Shown in pieces: positions 44,633 through 57,155 of a stretch of 64,000 bases of DNA. Position 1 is the first letter of the stretch. Every line of letters begins with the position of its first letter. The notes under the pieces were generated by a model, which saw only the letters and a program-made list of their open reading frames with translations, was not told the DNA's origin and did no database searches. The stretch comes from Polytrichum commune. Lineage: Eukaryota; Streptophyta; Polytrichopsida; Polytrichales; Polytrichaceae. The position numbers were made by a program, and so were the translations under genes. The stretch is from contig OX485803.1 in the NCBI GenBank assembly GCA_950295325.1, forward strand, positions 59,413,554 through 59,477,553, in the 5' to 3' direction.

Positions 44633-45713
44633 GGGAGACCTGCGGTGAGGAGAAAGAACCTCCCTTTGCTAATTGGAACCTAGCGTCTATGAATGCCAAT
44701 ATATCATGCCTTGAGAGATTGGTACCTATCCTCATTAGCCATGTGTGGGTACTATAGGCCAAAATACTTCTTCTTGCTATCATTTACACAACACTTGATG
44801 TCGTAAGGGCAAATCCAAAACCCATCTCCACATTGTTGATGGAGTGATATTCCTTCTTTAATTCCTTACATGTAGGAGCAAGGGTGCCATGTTTGTCAAT
44901 TTTGACTTTGGCGTTCTACAAAGTCCCGGTATTGGTTTGCATTGCCTAATAATTTTTGGTAGAGTTGAGTGGTAATCTTGCAATGTGCCAATGGGAAGAA
45001 GGATAATCAATCTCTAATAATGATGTGGTATGTGCCATACCATGCTTTGCAAAATTCAAGGATTTTTCTATGCATGTCCTTTTAGCCCTAGTATTTGGAC
45101 AATGAATTGAAAAATTCACTTTGTCAAATCAATGTGAATTGCAACCTACATCTAGTGGTAGATAAAATTTCCATTCAGTAGATCCAAAAAAGCTCAAACC
45201 TCTTCAAAACACAATCCATAGTGTTGAGATCTTTCGCCTTTGGGTAGGACTTTATGGCATTTGCCAATAGCGTCAAATCTCCACACATGGCAACAACCTT
45301 CAATTTAAAGGGCACGGAATCGTGGTCCTTACCAGTAGAGACAACTTTCAACCACGACTTGTAATTTGTAATTTGCATGAATGTATGGATCAAATTATCC
45401 ATTGTTGCTTCAAACAAAGAAGTCATCTTGTTTCCAGATTGTTGGAGCCACTTGTTGTGCACCCTCTCTACAAGGTTACACATTGACATATCTGCATGTT
45501 TATCCATAGTCATATCTTGCAAATATTACACAAATTTTAGTAGATTGTATATATCATAAACACTCAAATTAAAGAATATTACAAAATACATAGTGATAAT
45601 GCACTTACAAGAATCATACGACCGTCTCATTGCCTATAACAAAAGAGCCAAAATCCAACTACTCAGAGAGCTTGATTTTTTTCTTCTTCTAATGACACTC
45701 CAAATAACATCCA

Positions 45714-46665
45714 TCATGAACGAATAACATGATATTTAGTTTTGGCTTCATCCATTGTTTTTGTTTTCTTGTAGTCTTTGCAAAAATGTTTCCGTTGAGA
45801 CTGCAAAGATGCTTTGATATATTTTTGCATAACCTTGTTCAAACTTTGCGACCAATGAAAGAGGAAAATGTGCTCACGACCCACCATTGGCAAACTAGGG
45901 TCACCTTCATCATATGTCTCCCTAACCCCAATCCAATTGGTCCGTGCACTGTCCACTATGAAATCCTTTAAATTCACATTCGACACTTCATTCTCCGCTA
46001 TGATAGAATTCAAGTTTTCCCAAAATAGAGCTTGAGTTACTCCAAGTTCAAATTGCATGTCATAACATATAATGGTCAGTACCTTACATTACTTGCTATC
46101 ATACACATGACACATTAAGATGGTCCAATCCTTTAGATGTTTGACGTGGTTAAATATTATTCTTGACTTCTCCATATCTCCTCCAACATGCATACACTTA
46201 ACAAGATCCACACCACTCCTTGGAAGATCTATTAGCATCTTAAAGACAATTACTTTGTCTTTGGATTGCCCTGGGAATATACTACCATGGACATACTTGA
46301 AGCCTTAATGGTCTTCAAGTGTCATGATACTATCCATTGTGCCCAATCCAATACAAACAAAACGGTTGAAGCCATATACAAAGTTATGACAATTTTGAGA
46401 AGCAAAAATATCATGTCATACCATACATGTCATGTCATGTCATTCGTTCATCGTTCACAAGTGTGGAATGACATACCTTACATTCCAATCTTGATTTTTC
46501 TAGGACAATATCACATGTATAAAATGGAATATGAGTCGATCCAATCCATTCGGTGTAGTCGAACATACCTCCATTGTGATACATATAATCACAATGTTTG
46601 TTTATACACTGCAAATGACCGGTACAAGAATGATACATGAAAAATAGTATAATTTTTTTGGACAT
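45714..46665 (-). pseudogene. Central transposase segments of the MULE-type relic
   Basis: Frame 45714-46058 reads ALFWENLNSIIAENEVSNVN, then LKDFIVDSARTNWIGVRETY and GDPSLPMVGREHIFLFHWSQ. This has the 'F..DSA..N' and 'C/H.FHW..S' layout of a DDE-type transposase core. Frame 46435-46665 supplies a Cys/His-rich N-terminal cluster (CTGHLQCINKHCDY ... LECKVCHSTL). Family assignment follows from these plus the SWIM finger downstream. Confidence 0.55.
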
Positions 46666-47659
46666 TTGTTGTGTTTGTTATGCACCAAGGGTGGCCGTCA
46701 CACATCTTATCAATGCCATCCATAGAGTGGCCATACACATTAGGAACACCCATATACATTGGAGGCAATAAAAACAATATATCACCATCAAAAGAGAGTG
46801 GCAAGTACATGACGTCACGCACATCTATGATATCATAATCAATTGTGGTAAGGTAAGATTTAGACCTTTTTCTAGACTTTGTCAATTTTAATTTATTGAC
46901 GATGCTCAAGCCTATAGAAGGTGAAGAAGGATATCCATGGAGAGAAGTGACATACATAGCGGACCGCAAGGGTTTTTATGAACATCTGTAAAAAACAAAG
47001 GTTGATTGGGACTTCTAGTTCTAAAAGTAAAAGATGATGTATCAAAAATATTAACAATATGACAAACATCGTCATTTGAATATGATAGTAGAATGTTGAA
47101 ATCCCTCATAAGACTGATAAACTAGGGTTTGCTATAGGAACCGTGTCAAGAAGAGTCTATTGTGGTTTGGCTTCTTCCTTGAGTGTTGTAGCTTGTTAGC
47201 TGTAGCATGTCTATGATGTTAAACCAATCGATTTGCATACCATGTCTAGGTAGCACTATGTACTCGAAAGTTTTGGTTGGAATTACCTCATAATGAAATC
47301 TCAAATAAATGGCTCCTAGGATACTTGCTATGTGGACAATCCAACATTCTTTAAGACGAGACATATACTATTTGATTTGCTCTGGGTTGGGTGTGCGTTT
47401 TGGCTCTGTCATAATGTCCTCAAGTTGTAGCTTTGTGTTTTTGGGGTTGCTATGGAGATGAAGATGGAGCTGTGAAGACAAAGATGGAGCTCGGTGGCAA
47501 AGACAAGGGCTCGAGAACGTGAGCCGCCCTCGGGAATGGATCGGGAATGTGACCAAGGCTCGGGAACATAATTGGGAACGCAACGACACCACTGGGACCA
47601 TAGGTGGCCATGGGAACACATGGATTTCATCTAAACACCTAGTTACATAGGAATGCTCT

Positions 47660-50600
47660 TAGATGAAAGTTGGATAGATGAAGAGACATGCCCAAAGGAT
47701 GATAATCCTTTGAATGAACATAACCACCTCAACCAATTTTGGATGAATATGACGGATGGGATACAATGAAATGACATGACACATCTAGGCATGTATGTAG
47801 AATGTATTTTGTGTCTCTCATGGGCACATGCTAATTAGAGATGAGTTAAATCTTAAAATAGACATACTGAGAAAAAATGGAATACAAACATATAATGCAA
47901 AAAATAGGTAATATGAACATTTGTAAATAGGGGAAGGAAGAGTAACCGTCCAATCAAGTAATTCATAGATCCTAGACTTAAATAAAGAGGGCACTTAGGG
48001 CACCTAAAGCACCTCATACAACAACGAGCATCTTACGCGAGCATTGCGAAGACTTATCGGGAGCATATTCTTTTGAAGACCTATTGACAACTTCTTGAAG
48101 ACTCTTTTTGCAAATGATGGAATGAATAAGTGATGTGATAGTAATGAAGAAGTGATAGTGATGTGACAGTGGACCAAAAAATGTCACATCAGAAGGAGGT
48201 AAATTTGATTGTTTACCTAGGGGTAAACTAACACAGTCAACCCCCTTGTCAATCTTTTGGTCAAATCCTAAGTTGACTACAAAAGAACAAAAGAACAAAA
48301 ATTAATGGATTATTAGATCTTTTGGCTACAAATCAAATGGTCCAATTTATTTTTTTAGATTTTTAGATTTTTGGTTTAGCAATTGATTGCTCTAGGTTGA
48401 TTATTGGTCGACTACTACTAGTAGTAAACTTCTAGGAGAAACAATACAATAACAAAAAAAATAGAATCTTTAATGAACACTTAGATCTTGCATCTAACAA
48501 GATTTAATCGTCTATATTTCTTTCTAAATGTTTTTGGAATTTTTGGAATTTTGTTTAGAAGTTGGTTAGTAATTGTAGTTAACTAGAGGAGTCGACCAAA
48601 GCAATATTTTTTTAAAATAAAAATGATGCAGTAAAAAAAATTATCACGTTAGTGTACGTCACGTCCCAACATGGCACGATGTGATGGCTCCACATCACTT
48701 GTGACAAGACATGAAGGTTGGGGCCGCGTCACGTCCATTTGCACATCCCTTGTAAGCATCTACTCCATTTGCCATCGCGACTTTTGGTAAAAGTTTTAAT
48801 AGTGCATCCTAGTCGATGCCATTATCAAAAATTAGGTATAGGTGTTGCATGCACTGGAAACGGCACATATATTGGCGGGTATGCCCAATAAGCCGGCGCA
48901 ATTATAGTTGGTCATGATGTTGTTGCCACTGGAGGTATTGTCATTGTTGGTGCCAATCGCATTGGCGGATTCAATGCGATTGCAGCTTGGAATATAGTTG
49001 GTGTTGGGGGAGCATTTGCTTCTTCTGTAAATAAAGCTTTGCATTTTCTCTTTGTTTTTTTTCCCAAAAAATTGAACAATCTATCCAATTTGTGGAAGTT
49101 GTCTCCAATTTTGGTTGTGGCTTCATACGATTCTTCTTTTGTAACATTTTCCACACCATGTTCTTTTTCTTGAGATGCATGTGACTATGGTTAGTTTTCC
49201 TCTTTGGATGGCTCTTTGACTGATGGATCCATCGCAATGATACATTTGTTTGTCTGTCTAGAGCCCTTTCGAATTTGTTAGTATCCCATCCTCAATGTGG
49301 TCGCCAAAATGTTTAGCCCCCGTTCTAGGTAAGGATTGGACCCCACTTTGATTCGTTTAGGCTCTTCACCTGGATCTCTACTTCTCAGCTACACAACCTT
49401 ACACACGAGTCAAAAATAATAATACACCAACTATTGGAGCCAAAATGGGTTGATTTATTCAAACAAAATCTCTTCCATCACTATGGCTATGAGTATTACA
49501 ATCGTTTGTACACTTGAGAGTGAAGTCGAATTGTTTGGACTACACTATATCCTCCAACTCAAATTCTACTATCATTTCATTCTCTATCCTCAACTAAAAT
49601 ACTCTCAAAGTGCCTCCTAGAGTGGTAGAGGGCTTAGCTCTTAGCCTATCACCTCCTAATCTTATCTTATCATCAATCTCCTTCACATATTCACGTTGGA
49701 AAAACTCTTGGGTAAATCTCAGTGAAACGTTGGCTTCCCGTATGATTACTTCAGTAAACAATCCAGTTAACAAAGCTTGATTCACAAAGGTTTCATTTTC
49801 TTGCTTTGAAACCTTCACTCTATAGCACATGAACAACTACATGTGTTGCTATGTGCAAAAGGCTTGAACCTTAGGGTTTAAGAGTGACTCTTGGGTCCGG
49901 AGGATTTGATATGGACATTTAACAAGGAAGGAAAAAAAACTAAAAAAATCTTAATTCTATGGGGAAAGGATAGCTAGCAAATTGGTGGTCTTTGCCATGG
50001 ACGCAGTACAAGATGGTTTTCTTGTGCTTTTAGTACTTATCCATGCCTAGAATTGGGACTAGTTATCCTAAAATAAATCATTTGGTTTGAATCTTATAAT
50101 TTTGTGGACTTGTTGGAACAGTGTCCAGAGAGATGTTGAGCACAAGCTGATTCTTTCCAAGTTCACCCGGTTATATGTTGATATCTGTTGGTTTTGCTTG
50201 ATCTATTGAAGGTATATTCTATAGATTCTTCTAAAATAATCAGCAACTTTCCTAAAGTCTTGAACTTGAACTGGTTATTTGTCAAACTCAACCAGATCAT
50301 TTGTAACTAGTGGTCAGATCTCCCCATTTGTAGTGTTAGAACTCTTGAAGAGGTACAGTGTTGAGTTCAGCATAGTTATTATAATTGCAACGTTTTTGGG
50401 GCTTTCTTGTGCTGCCATTGCATTTGCCAGTGCATCATAGCTTCCATGGAGTCCTGCAAATTTGTAGCATGCCCTAGGCCTGCTCCTTAGTGGTGGCCAA
50501 TGTATTGGTGACATAAATATGGAATTTTTGTTGCTTGGGAAAAAAATATTTTTAGGAGTAGCAGCCATTTGAGGGGACGCGAGGGGCAAAGAGTAAAACA

Positions 50601-51040
50601 AGTGTGTTAGAACAAGTGATCAATCAAGTTGTGTTCAATAAAGGGGAAGATTGACTTAAGGTAGACATGCGGAAAATAGTGATCATAAGCTGATTCGGTC
50701 AGAAATAGTAGCTTGAAATTGTGCAATATTTCTTAAAGATATAGGGGAAATGATGAGGAATGCAAGTTGTTTTGTGATTTAATTTTCATGTAAATAATTA
50801 GTTACATTTTCTTAAAGAGGCAAGTTAAACTCCCTACTTGTACAATAAAGTTTTCTCTAATTTGAACATCAAAATATATTACTTTGCATACGAATGCACA
50901 CAAAATGGTTAACTCAATGGCACCCAAAAGTGATCCCAAGTGGCATAGAATATTCCACAAGAACCATTCTACTCTTAGTCTAATGCACCAGTGGTGGTCA
51001 TTCACCATTTTTCATTTTTCTACCTTAACAAGGCCATAAA
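47660..51040. other. Unassigned AT-rich DNA
   Basis: Overlapping minus frames at 48832-49237 (a Lys-rich stretch and GDNFHKLDRLFNFLGKK) and 49594-49836 look like weak remnants of coding sequence that I cannot assign. The 47651-47661 string gaatgctcTTA resembles a Harbinger-type terminus, but no partner end was found. A GC-rich patch at 47470-47640 probably belongs to the MULE 5' end. Confidence 0.3.
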
Positions 51041-51044
51041 ACAA

Positions 51045-51112
51045 GACTTACATTGAAATAGTCCCATTAGCCTTTTTGGCTTCGGGACTTTAAAATCAAT
51101 TTCGTTTCATTA
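51045..51112 (+). repeat. LINE 3'-tail copy
   Basis: 'agtcccattagcctttttgg' followed by 'gggactttaaaatcaatttc' matches the tail of the LINE at 5965-6035 almost exactly. The LINE coding region is missing, so this is a strongly 5'-truncated insertion. Confidence 0.75.
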
Positions 51113-53488
51113 AGAAGTTCAGATTAAAATACACCACAAAAACAAAGACTTGATGCATAACTCAAGAGGAAAACTCAGTGTGACAAGGGACATACTCAAA
51201 TACTAGCCATTAGAAGCCACAAAAATCTCTGATAGTGAAAATTCTATAAGGTGTTTCAGTTTATGACAATAGACATGATAGTAGCACACAAAGAGGTAGA
51301 TTCAGGTCTCATGACATCTAGAGAATCTCATCCATTGTGGATGAAGGGGCTCTAGTAAAACCAAAGTTGATACATTCCAACTCGACTTCATTGAGCTCTT
51401 TTGGGGTCTATGATGTCATATTTGGAGCCACATTTATCAAAATAAGTTCAAGTTTAAGACACTAGGATAACTGCTACATTTTTTCTTTCAAAATGGATGA
51501 GTTTACCTCTGCACCACGAAGTCTAGCCAGATAGGTAATCATCATGGCCGTTGAGCAAGCAGCAGACGTACCTACAAATGGCACCAAACTATCAACTGGG
51601 GTGCAACTGAAATCTGGCACCATGATGAACTTGTCACAATGGACATGTTTCTTTAAAGGCAATCGGTCCATCAACGCAATCTCAGGGTTCATGGGGACTT
51701 CCCTGACTCTTCAGAACAATACATGATTGCAGAAGAAACTAATTCTCTCCTATTCACTAAGTAAGCTGCCAGCGGTCAATCCTCATATTTCACAATGTAG
51801 GCACATATGGCACTGCCTACTGCACAAAGTGTACATGCAATCTCGAGTTAGTGCTAAGTTATTCGTAATAATGTCCAATTCTTCTGTATCAGAAAGGCGT
51901 GTTCAATCTACGAGGCATTGGCAGTCGAGTGAGCACACTTTTGAGAAGGCAAGAAGACCACACCCAGCGGTACGCATCCGTTAGTACAAAAATTACTATC
52001 CACACGACGGAAAGACATAAAGATTTAGGGTTAAGAACATACAAGTAAGGGTCATTTGATGAGCTCAACTATCAGACTGTAGTATACTTTGCATTTTGGC
52101 CATAATACCTATGTCTCACCCTTCTGCCACAAATGCATCACCTCATAAAAGGTGGGTCCTGGATTTTAATCTTAGTGAGACACATGACGGCTGGTCGTAG
52201 TTGATGGAATCATCAGGTTGCCCTCTTGTCATGAAAAAAAGAAGGTTTGGCAGATATCAATATGCACCCTGGCCTTGCATGCATGTTATCACCAAAAAAT
52301 GTTGAATACCCTATCAAATTTGGCTCATGAGCACTGGTACCCTCAAAATGATTTAGCAAACAGAAATTTAAGACGAGGGATCCAAGTCACTCTCTCTTCC
52401 AAGTGTGTACATTACCACCTTTGATTTCTCAAGCATCTAGTAAGTGTTGCAGGACCTACCCCACTTGGCGTTCATCTTCCATTCTCACGCATCTAAGTGT
52501 TGCAGTGACTAATCTATTCAGGAGTGATGTCTCCTACTTGCTAAGTCACGTCGCTTCCTCACTATGGTTCACATGGCTGAATGAATTGAGGAGATTGATT
52601 TCATCTTTGCTTTTAGTTCCCTCATTTTAAAACCCCATCTCACATTGGGATAATTATTAAAAAATTGGAAAAGAAATATTGTCCTACGGAAAGTATCAGC
52701 TAGAAAGAGATGATGAGTACATGATCGGGGAGCTCAGATCAACCCTGATGATATTTCTTTCATGAAGCACCACTAGATGCACATCAAAGCCCACCAGGTT
52801 CACCGCTCTTTGCGTCTGAAGCATACTAGTTTTCCATAAACAAGGAATAATATCCATTCAAAGAATCCCAGGACCCGATATCTGCTGAGGTTTCTGCTTC
52901 TAAAAACTCATGAAAAAAAGAGGAGAAGTGCCGCAGAGGAAACCCTATCCCTCTCAACCTATTGTTTCTTTAGTTTGTTGCCTCCTGCAACTTTCTAATC
53001 TCCCTATTAATGCTCACCTTCTACTTGCTAAATTTTTTCCTACAAGAGACTCAAACAAGCGAGATCAGTCCTTGCAACTGCTTGTATGAGCCTCAGAAAA
53101 GGGGTCAATGCGATACTTGGCCACTGTTTGGTCTTGCAAACCCTACTCATTTCTTTCCAAAGGGTTTGCATCTTAAACCCCAAGAAACAAAGGGTTGTGA
53201 GGGGGGGGTCCTTTCTACATCACTAAAAGATTTCTATTAGTCGTGACGCGAAGCGATTTTAATCATTGATATAGCCAATTCTGATTGAATTTGAGGAGAA
53301 ACATTATCACCTGTAATTGATTACCCTACCATGGTTTGACCAATAACACATCTGATAATGGACACTTGTTGCCTTGTCCTTACTCAATTCTCATACACAT
53401 CCAATACGTACCTCACATCCTATCATGGGCGCCTGCTACAATCCAGGGCAGGACCCCTCGCATCCATTACCTTGTTCTTCATGGAGCT
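51113..53488. other. Downstream flank of the fucosyltransferase gene
   Basis: Mixed-composition DNA with no gene I can support. It may contain the 3' UTR and polyadenylation region of the minus-strand gene ending at 53489. No transposon is recognised. Confidence 0.35.
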
Positions 53489-56400
53489 TCATCTTTGTGT
53501 GGTGATGAGTTGAATCCCATATTGGGCATCGACTTGTAGGCAATCCTTCAAGTATGGCACAGTGGCTAAAACCCATTCGTTATCCAATTTGGGCTCATAT
53601 GGGCAGCTGAATTTGAACTCTGGGATTTGGTAGCAAGTGTCTACCGTTTGAGCGCGAACACAAACCTCTTGGCTGTTGGGTCGGTTGTCAATAAACCAAG
53701 GTGTGAGCGCCCCATAGCCTTGTGCAGTGCCCCCAAATGTCGATAAGGGAGTGACAAAAAGGTAATCTGAGAAGCTAAGACTGATAATCTCCGCCAATGC
53801 TTGCTTGTCTTCCTCCTCATTGAAATGTTGGTAGCGGCCATGAGTGACCTGGATGAAACCCACGTCGTCCATCGCCGGCGGGTTGCGCACATACCGCTCC
53901 GACAGGTTCGAGTGCAAGCTTGGGTAGAGTGAAGTGATGAAGGCAATGGTCCGCATCTTGTCCGTTGCATTGTAAACTATCTGGAAGTAGCACCCACATG
54001 GTTTGGAGCAATGTTGGACCGGTGTATAGGTGGAAACTTGGTATCAATATACAATATCAAAAACACCTTCCAGTTTGACATCAAATTGATAATGCTACTC
54101 CAATATTGATATTTTGGTGGGTATCACAAGATGAAAAAATCTTCATATAAGTTATTATTTGGGAAAATTTACCTTCCTAATGTTCTACTAATAAAGTGAT
54201 CTTACCTAGGTATGAACTTATTTCTTGCATCATATATGAAGTCCCCGTATGGATACAAGACTAAAGATATCCTCAAACTTACCGATACCCTATCAGCATC
54301 AAAAATTTGTAAAAACCTCATTATATGTGCCCAAAGTGAGATCCAAAAAAGGTGTTGCCAGTCCAACACTTGGTTTGGACTTATTAAAACATCATTTTCA
54401 AGATGCATGTTTTTGGATTCGATTTCGTATTAGAAGCATTCTGAAGACTATAAAGTCTAAGAATTTTAATACATGGAGGAAAAAAAATGGGAGGGTTTGG
54501 TTGGATGGTGATCCTTGCTTTATATTAGAAAACTTGCTTGTAACTGGCTTTAAACACTACACTTGAAAGTGTAAACCTTTTCTTATTCAAATGCAATTGA
54601 CATTAATGGATTCCTTTCTCTCAGTGTCTTCTTTCCAAGCACATTCAAGTTCTTTGTGAGATAGGTAACACATTATCAAGCCTTTTAAAAAAAATGCAAT
54701 TTTTGTATGTTCAATCAATTTCTTGCATATAATTTTAGGGATGTCAAGATGTTAAATTTAGCTTTAAATTCTATGAATGTAATCTTGATTCAATGACTTG
54801 TAATAACTGTTTTTTTCATGTGAATGACATTGAGCATTGAAAGATTGTCATCTTTGTTCATTTCAATTTCCTACAAGCACCAATTATGACCTTCGCAAAT
54901 TGAGAGTTGAAGTCTTCCAACATTTGGAATTAAGGCAAGGTAAAATTTCCACAATTTTCTCTGCCATGAGATTTCATGCTTAGATCTTTGATTCCCCGTC
55001 CCATGGAAAAATCTTATGAAGCTTAGTAATGTTATGCCAATCACCAATCTAGTAGTTTAGAGTTGAGGGGTTGGCACTCGTACCTGAGGAACAACAGGAG
55101 TTGAATTTGCTCCATCGCTAGGAAGAATGTTGTTGTCAAGAGCACACTTGAGAATCCTTTCGTTGATGAGCGCATGCATCTTATTGAAATCATCATCCCC
55201 GTATCGGTAGCGGACTTGAATGCCAAAGCGACGATTGGCATCTTTCAAGTAGGCCGAGTGAATCTGCTCAATGCGTCTCCACACTTCATCGGAGGGAAGC
55301 ATGGAGGAGCGTAGAAGATGAGTGAGCGCCATTCGGTCGGGAAAGAGTTCCTCTAGAGTAGAGCGGAATGAGGGGATGGCAAAGAGCTTGGGTAAGTAGT
55401 AAAGGCATCCGTTGATGTAGATCCACGGGATGTGGCCCAAGTAGCCCTGCTCAGTGTCACAGAAGAACCTCGCCCCGGGATGGCACCAAAAGTCATTGGC
55501 CGTGAGGGCGTAGATAGCCGTGCTATACATTTTTGGGGTGGTAACTCCTGTATAATAAACGGGAGTCATCTTCATAAGAAGTCAATTTAGAAGCTGAGAC
55601 TCAAATAATAGATTTTCATTTACAACAAATATATGTTTATTATAAAAGATAGTATTTTACTATATGATATGATAGCAAATTTCCTTGTAAGAAGTTCTTA
55701 AAACATTTCTAGAGAGCTAGGGGGTGTGGATGGTGACCCATCACTATGTCATAATAAATTTTATTTATAATAAATTATGAAAACATCAACTTGTGGAGGA
55801 CCTGGTCCATAAGTTGTATGATTTCATTGACACTTATGGTACTGTTAATGAATTCCTCTCAATGCCCTCTTTCTACACATGTTGTGAGAATTTACATAGT
55901 ATTGTGGACATGCCTAATTCGGTTATTGATCTTAGTGAAACACCTATATTTGAGTGGTATGTGGTTAGGTGTGACTCCAAGAATGGATACCCAAAAATAC
56001 ATGTTTAAGAAAAGGTAAACTCTATGCTCAAAAATGATAAGCATTCTAAACTCAATAGTTGAACATAATTAGAGGACATGTATGACCACGAGAATGAGCA
56101 CAAGAATCTTCACTTGCTAACGAATACAATATTCATACAAGCTCCAAAATGTGAGGAAAACGGCTATGGCCTCGATTTGAATTTGCTAATCAGATTGAAC
56201 TAATAGCATGTTTCCTATCCTTCAAGACAGTATCCATTTAAGACCCATCTACCATAACAAACGAGGCTTACTACGCATTAGGAGGGAATAATAGTAAGGG
56301 CTCAGGTGTTCTAGAGAGAAGAGTTGAGTGGTCACCCCGGGCCGTGGCGTCATCGACTTCGGTGTAGAATTGCGCAGCGGGCGACCAGTACTTCACCTTG

Positions 56401-57155
56401 GAGGCTTCGTACTCGGGGGTGAATTTCTTCTCGGGATCGAACAGCCACGAGGAGCCTTCGAAGGGCTCACACATGATGCCTGGCACCAGGGTTTCCGCGG
56501 GCACCAGAAACACTCGTTGTGTGAGAATTGCGTACAGGAGCGACGACACCATTGACAGGATCTTGTTCCCCAGCCCTGCGTCCAGGGCTATCCCGGCAAC
56601 CAGAAACCTGCACCCGCTCCCGTTGCTCTTGTTCAGAAAGTAATCCTCCACCGTGGTGCCCCCTAACCCTATGTTCTGGGTGCACGCTCGGTGCAGCTTC
56701 TCGTACTCTCTAAACACTTGCTTCCACTTGAGGTTGAGCTCCACGTCCTTGACGAACTTTCGGAGCGTGTAGAGAGGCTCCATCTGCTCTCGGCTCCGGC
56801 ATGGATTTTTTTGGTACCACAAAGCTCTGTCTTGTTCGGTGAACTCAGTTGGCTCCTGCCCTCCGGATGCGAACCTAGTTGCCTCGCGTAGAGCTCCTAT
56901 GAGAGACGGAACGTCCACTACAGATATGTCGGATGTGTTGAGCACTCGGTCGGTCGAGAATGCGAAAGTCGGTGGCTCAACTTGTGCAACCATGTTGGGG
57001 GTAGGGCTGGGAGAAATTACTGTTGAGGGATTTCTGTTGAGGGTGCAGAGGATGAGCCCCACTGCTAGAATGGCCACCAGGGAGATTCCTCTCGCTGAAA
57101 CAAACCATCCAGGAGTTACCCATCGCGGTAACCCAGAGGGTTTGTGAATATCCAT
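53489..57155 (-). CDS. Xyloglucan-type fucosyltransferase (GT37 family), Golgi type II membrane protein
   Basis: Three minus-strand exons, 57155-56336, 55547-55084 and 53980-53489, join in phase (1, then 0) to about 591 aa. AtFUT1 is of similar size. GT37 enzymes transfer fucose from GDP-fucose to galactose of xyloglucan or arabinogalactan side chains in the Golgi. Residues 1-18 are cytosolic, 19-39 form a single membrane anchor (ARGISLVAILAVGLILCTL), and a stem follows with N-glycosylation sequons. Catalytic landmarks are CRSREQMEPLYTLRKF (119-134), GLGNKILSMVSSLLYAILTQ (195-214), CEPFEGSSWLF (229-239), YLKDANRRFGIQVRYR (373-388) and STFGGTAQGYGALTPWF (508-524). The end GIQLI fits the family C-terminus. 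Met at 57155 is the first true ATG of the open frame. Reading through the donor after 56336 reaches a stop near 56271. No disruption is seen. Acceptor specificity cannot be told from sequence. Confidence 0.93.
53981..55083 (-). other. Intron 2 of the fucosyltransferase gene
   Basis: The donor is CCTCAG|GTACGAG and the acceptor is CTACTTCCAG|ATAG, phase 0. The 1.1-kb intron is AT-rich. A 105-codon plus-strand frame at 54249-54566 has no recognisable domain and is probably chance or a decayed repeat. Confidence 0.85.
55548..56335 (-). other. Intron 1 of the fucosyltransferase gene, containing a dispersed repeat
   Basis: The donor is CCCGGG|GTGACC, which is weak but the only one that keeps the phase-1 join to TATTATACAG|GAGTT and restores the family sequence (ATARG-VTTPKMY). 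About 60% of the intron is the repeat copy at 55790-56250. Confidence 0.75.
55790..56250 (+). repeat. Dispersed repeat copy (uninterrupted) in the fucosyltransferase intron
   Basis: It aligns with the two halves of the repeat at 23.58-23.77 and 24.76-24.88 kb, without the 986-bp pogo-like insertion. The TA at the equivalent site ('acgaaTAcaatattc', about 56129) is the empty target. The plus strand holds a 71-codon frame (MEDLVHKLYDFIDTYGTVNE...) that looks coding-derived but is not recognised. Confidence 0.7.

Larger units (their letters stand above)
43950..47640 (-). mobile_element. Decayed MULE-type transposon (transposase read on the minus strand)
   Basis: Pieces of one long protein follow each other from right to left in changing frames. 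A start region near 47407 (MTEPKRTPNPEQIK, then YMSRLKECWIVHIASILGAI) is followed by DGIDKMCDGHPWC near 46690 and a Cys-rich segment SCTGHLQCINKHCDY near 46600. Next come GVDLVKCMHVGGDMEKSRII near 46180 and the frame 45714-46058 (VSNVNLKDFIVDSARTNWIG). It continues with 45175-45522 and ends in a SWIM-type zinc finger at 44264-44632. Frameshifts and stops occur throughout. Terminal repeats were not identified, so the limits are approximate. Confidence 0.65.

Noticed and set aside
47651-47661. Right end of a Harbinger-type element (gaatgctcTTA)
   Set aside because: Only one end was found. No inverted partner with a TTA flank was seen to the left.
53641-53970. Second protein overlapping fucosyltransferase exon 3
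   Set aside because: It is an Arg-rich frame-shifted shadow of the real exon, with no independent support.
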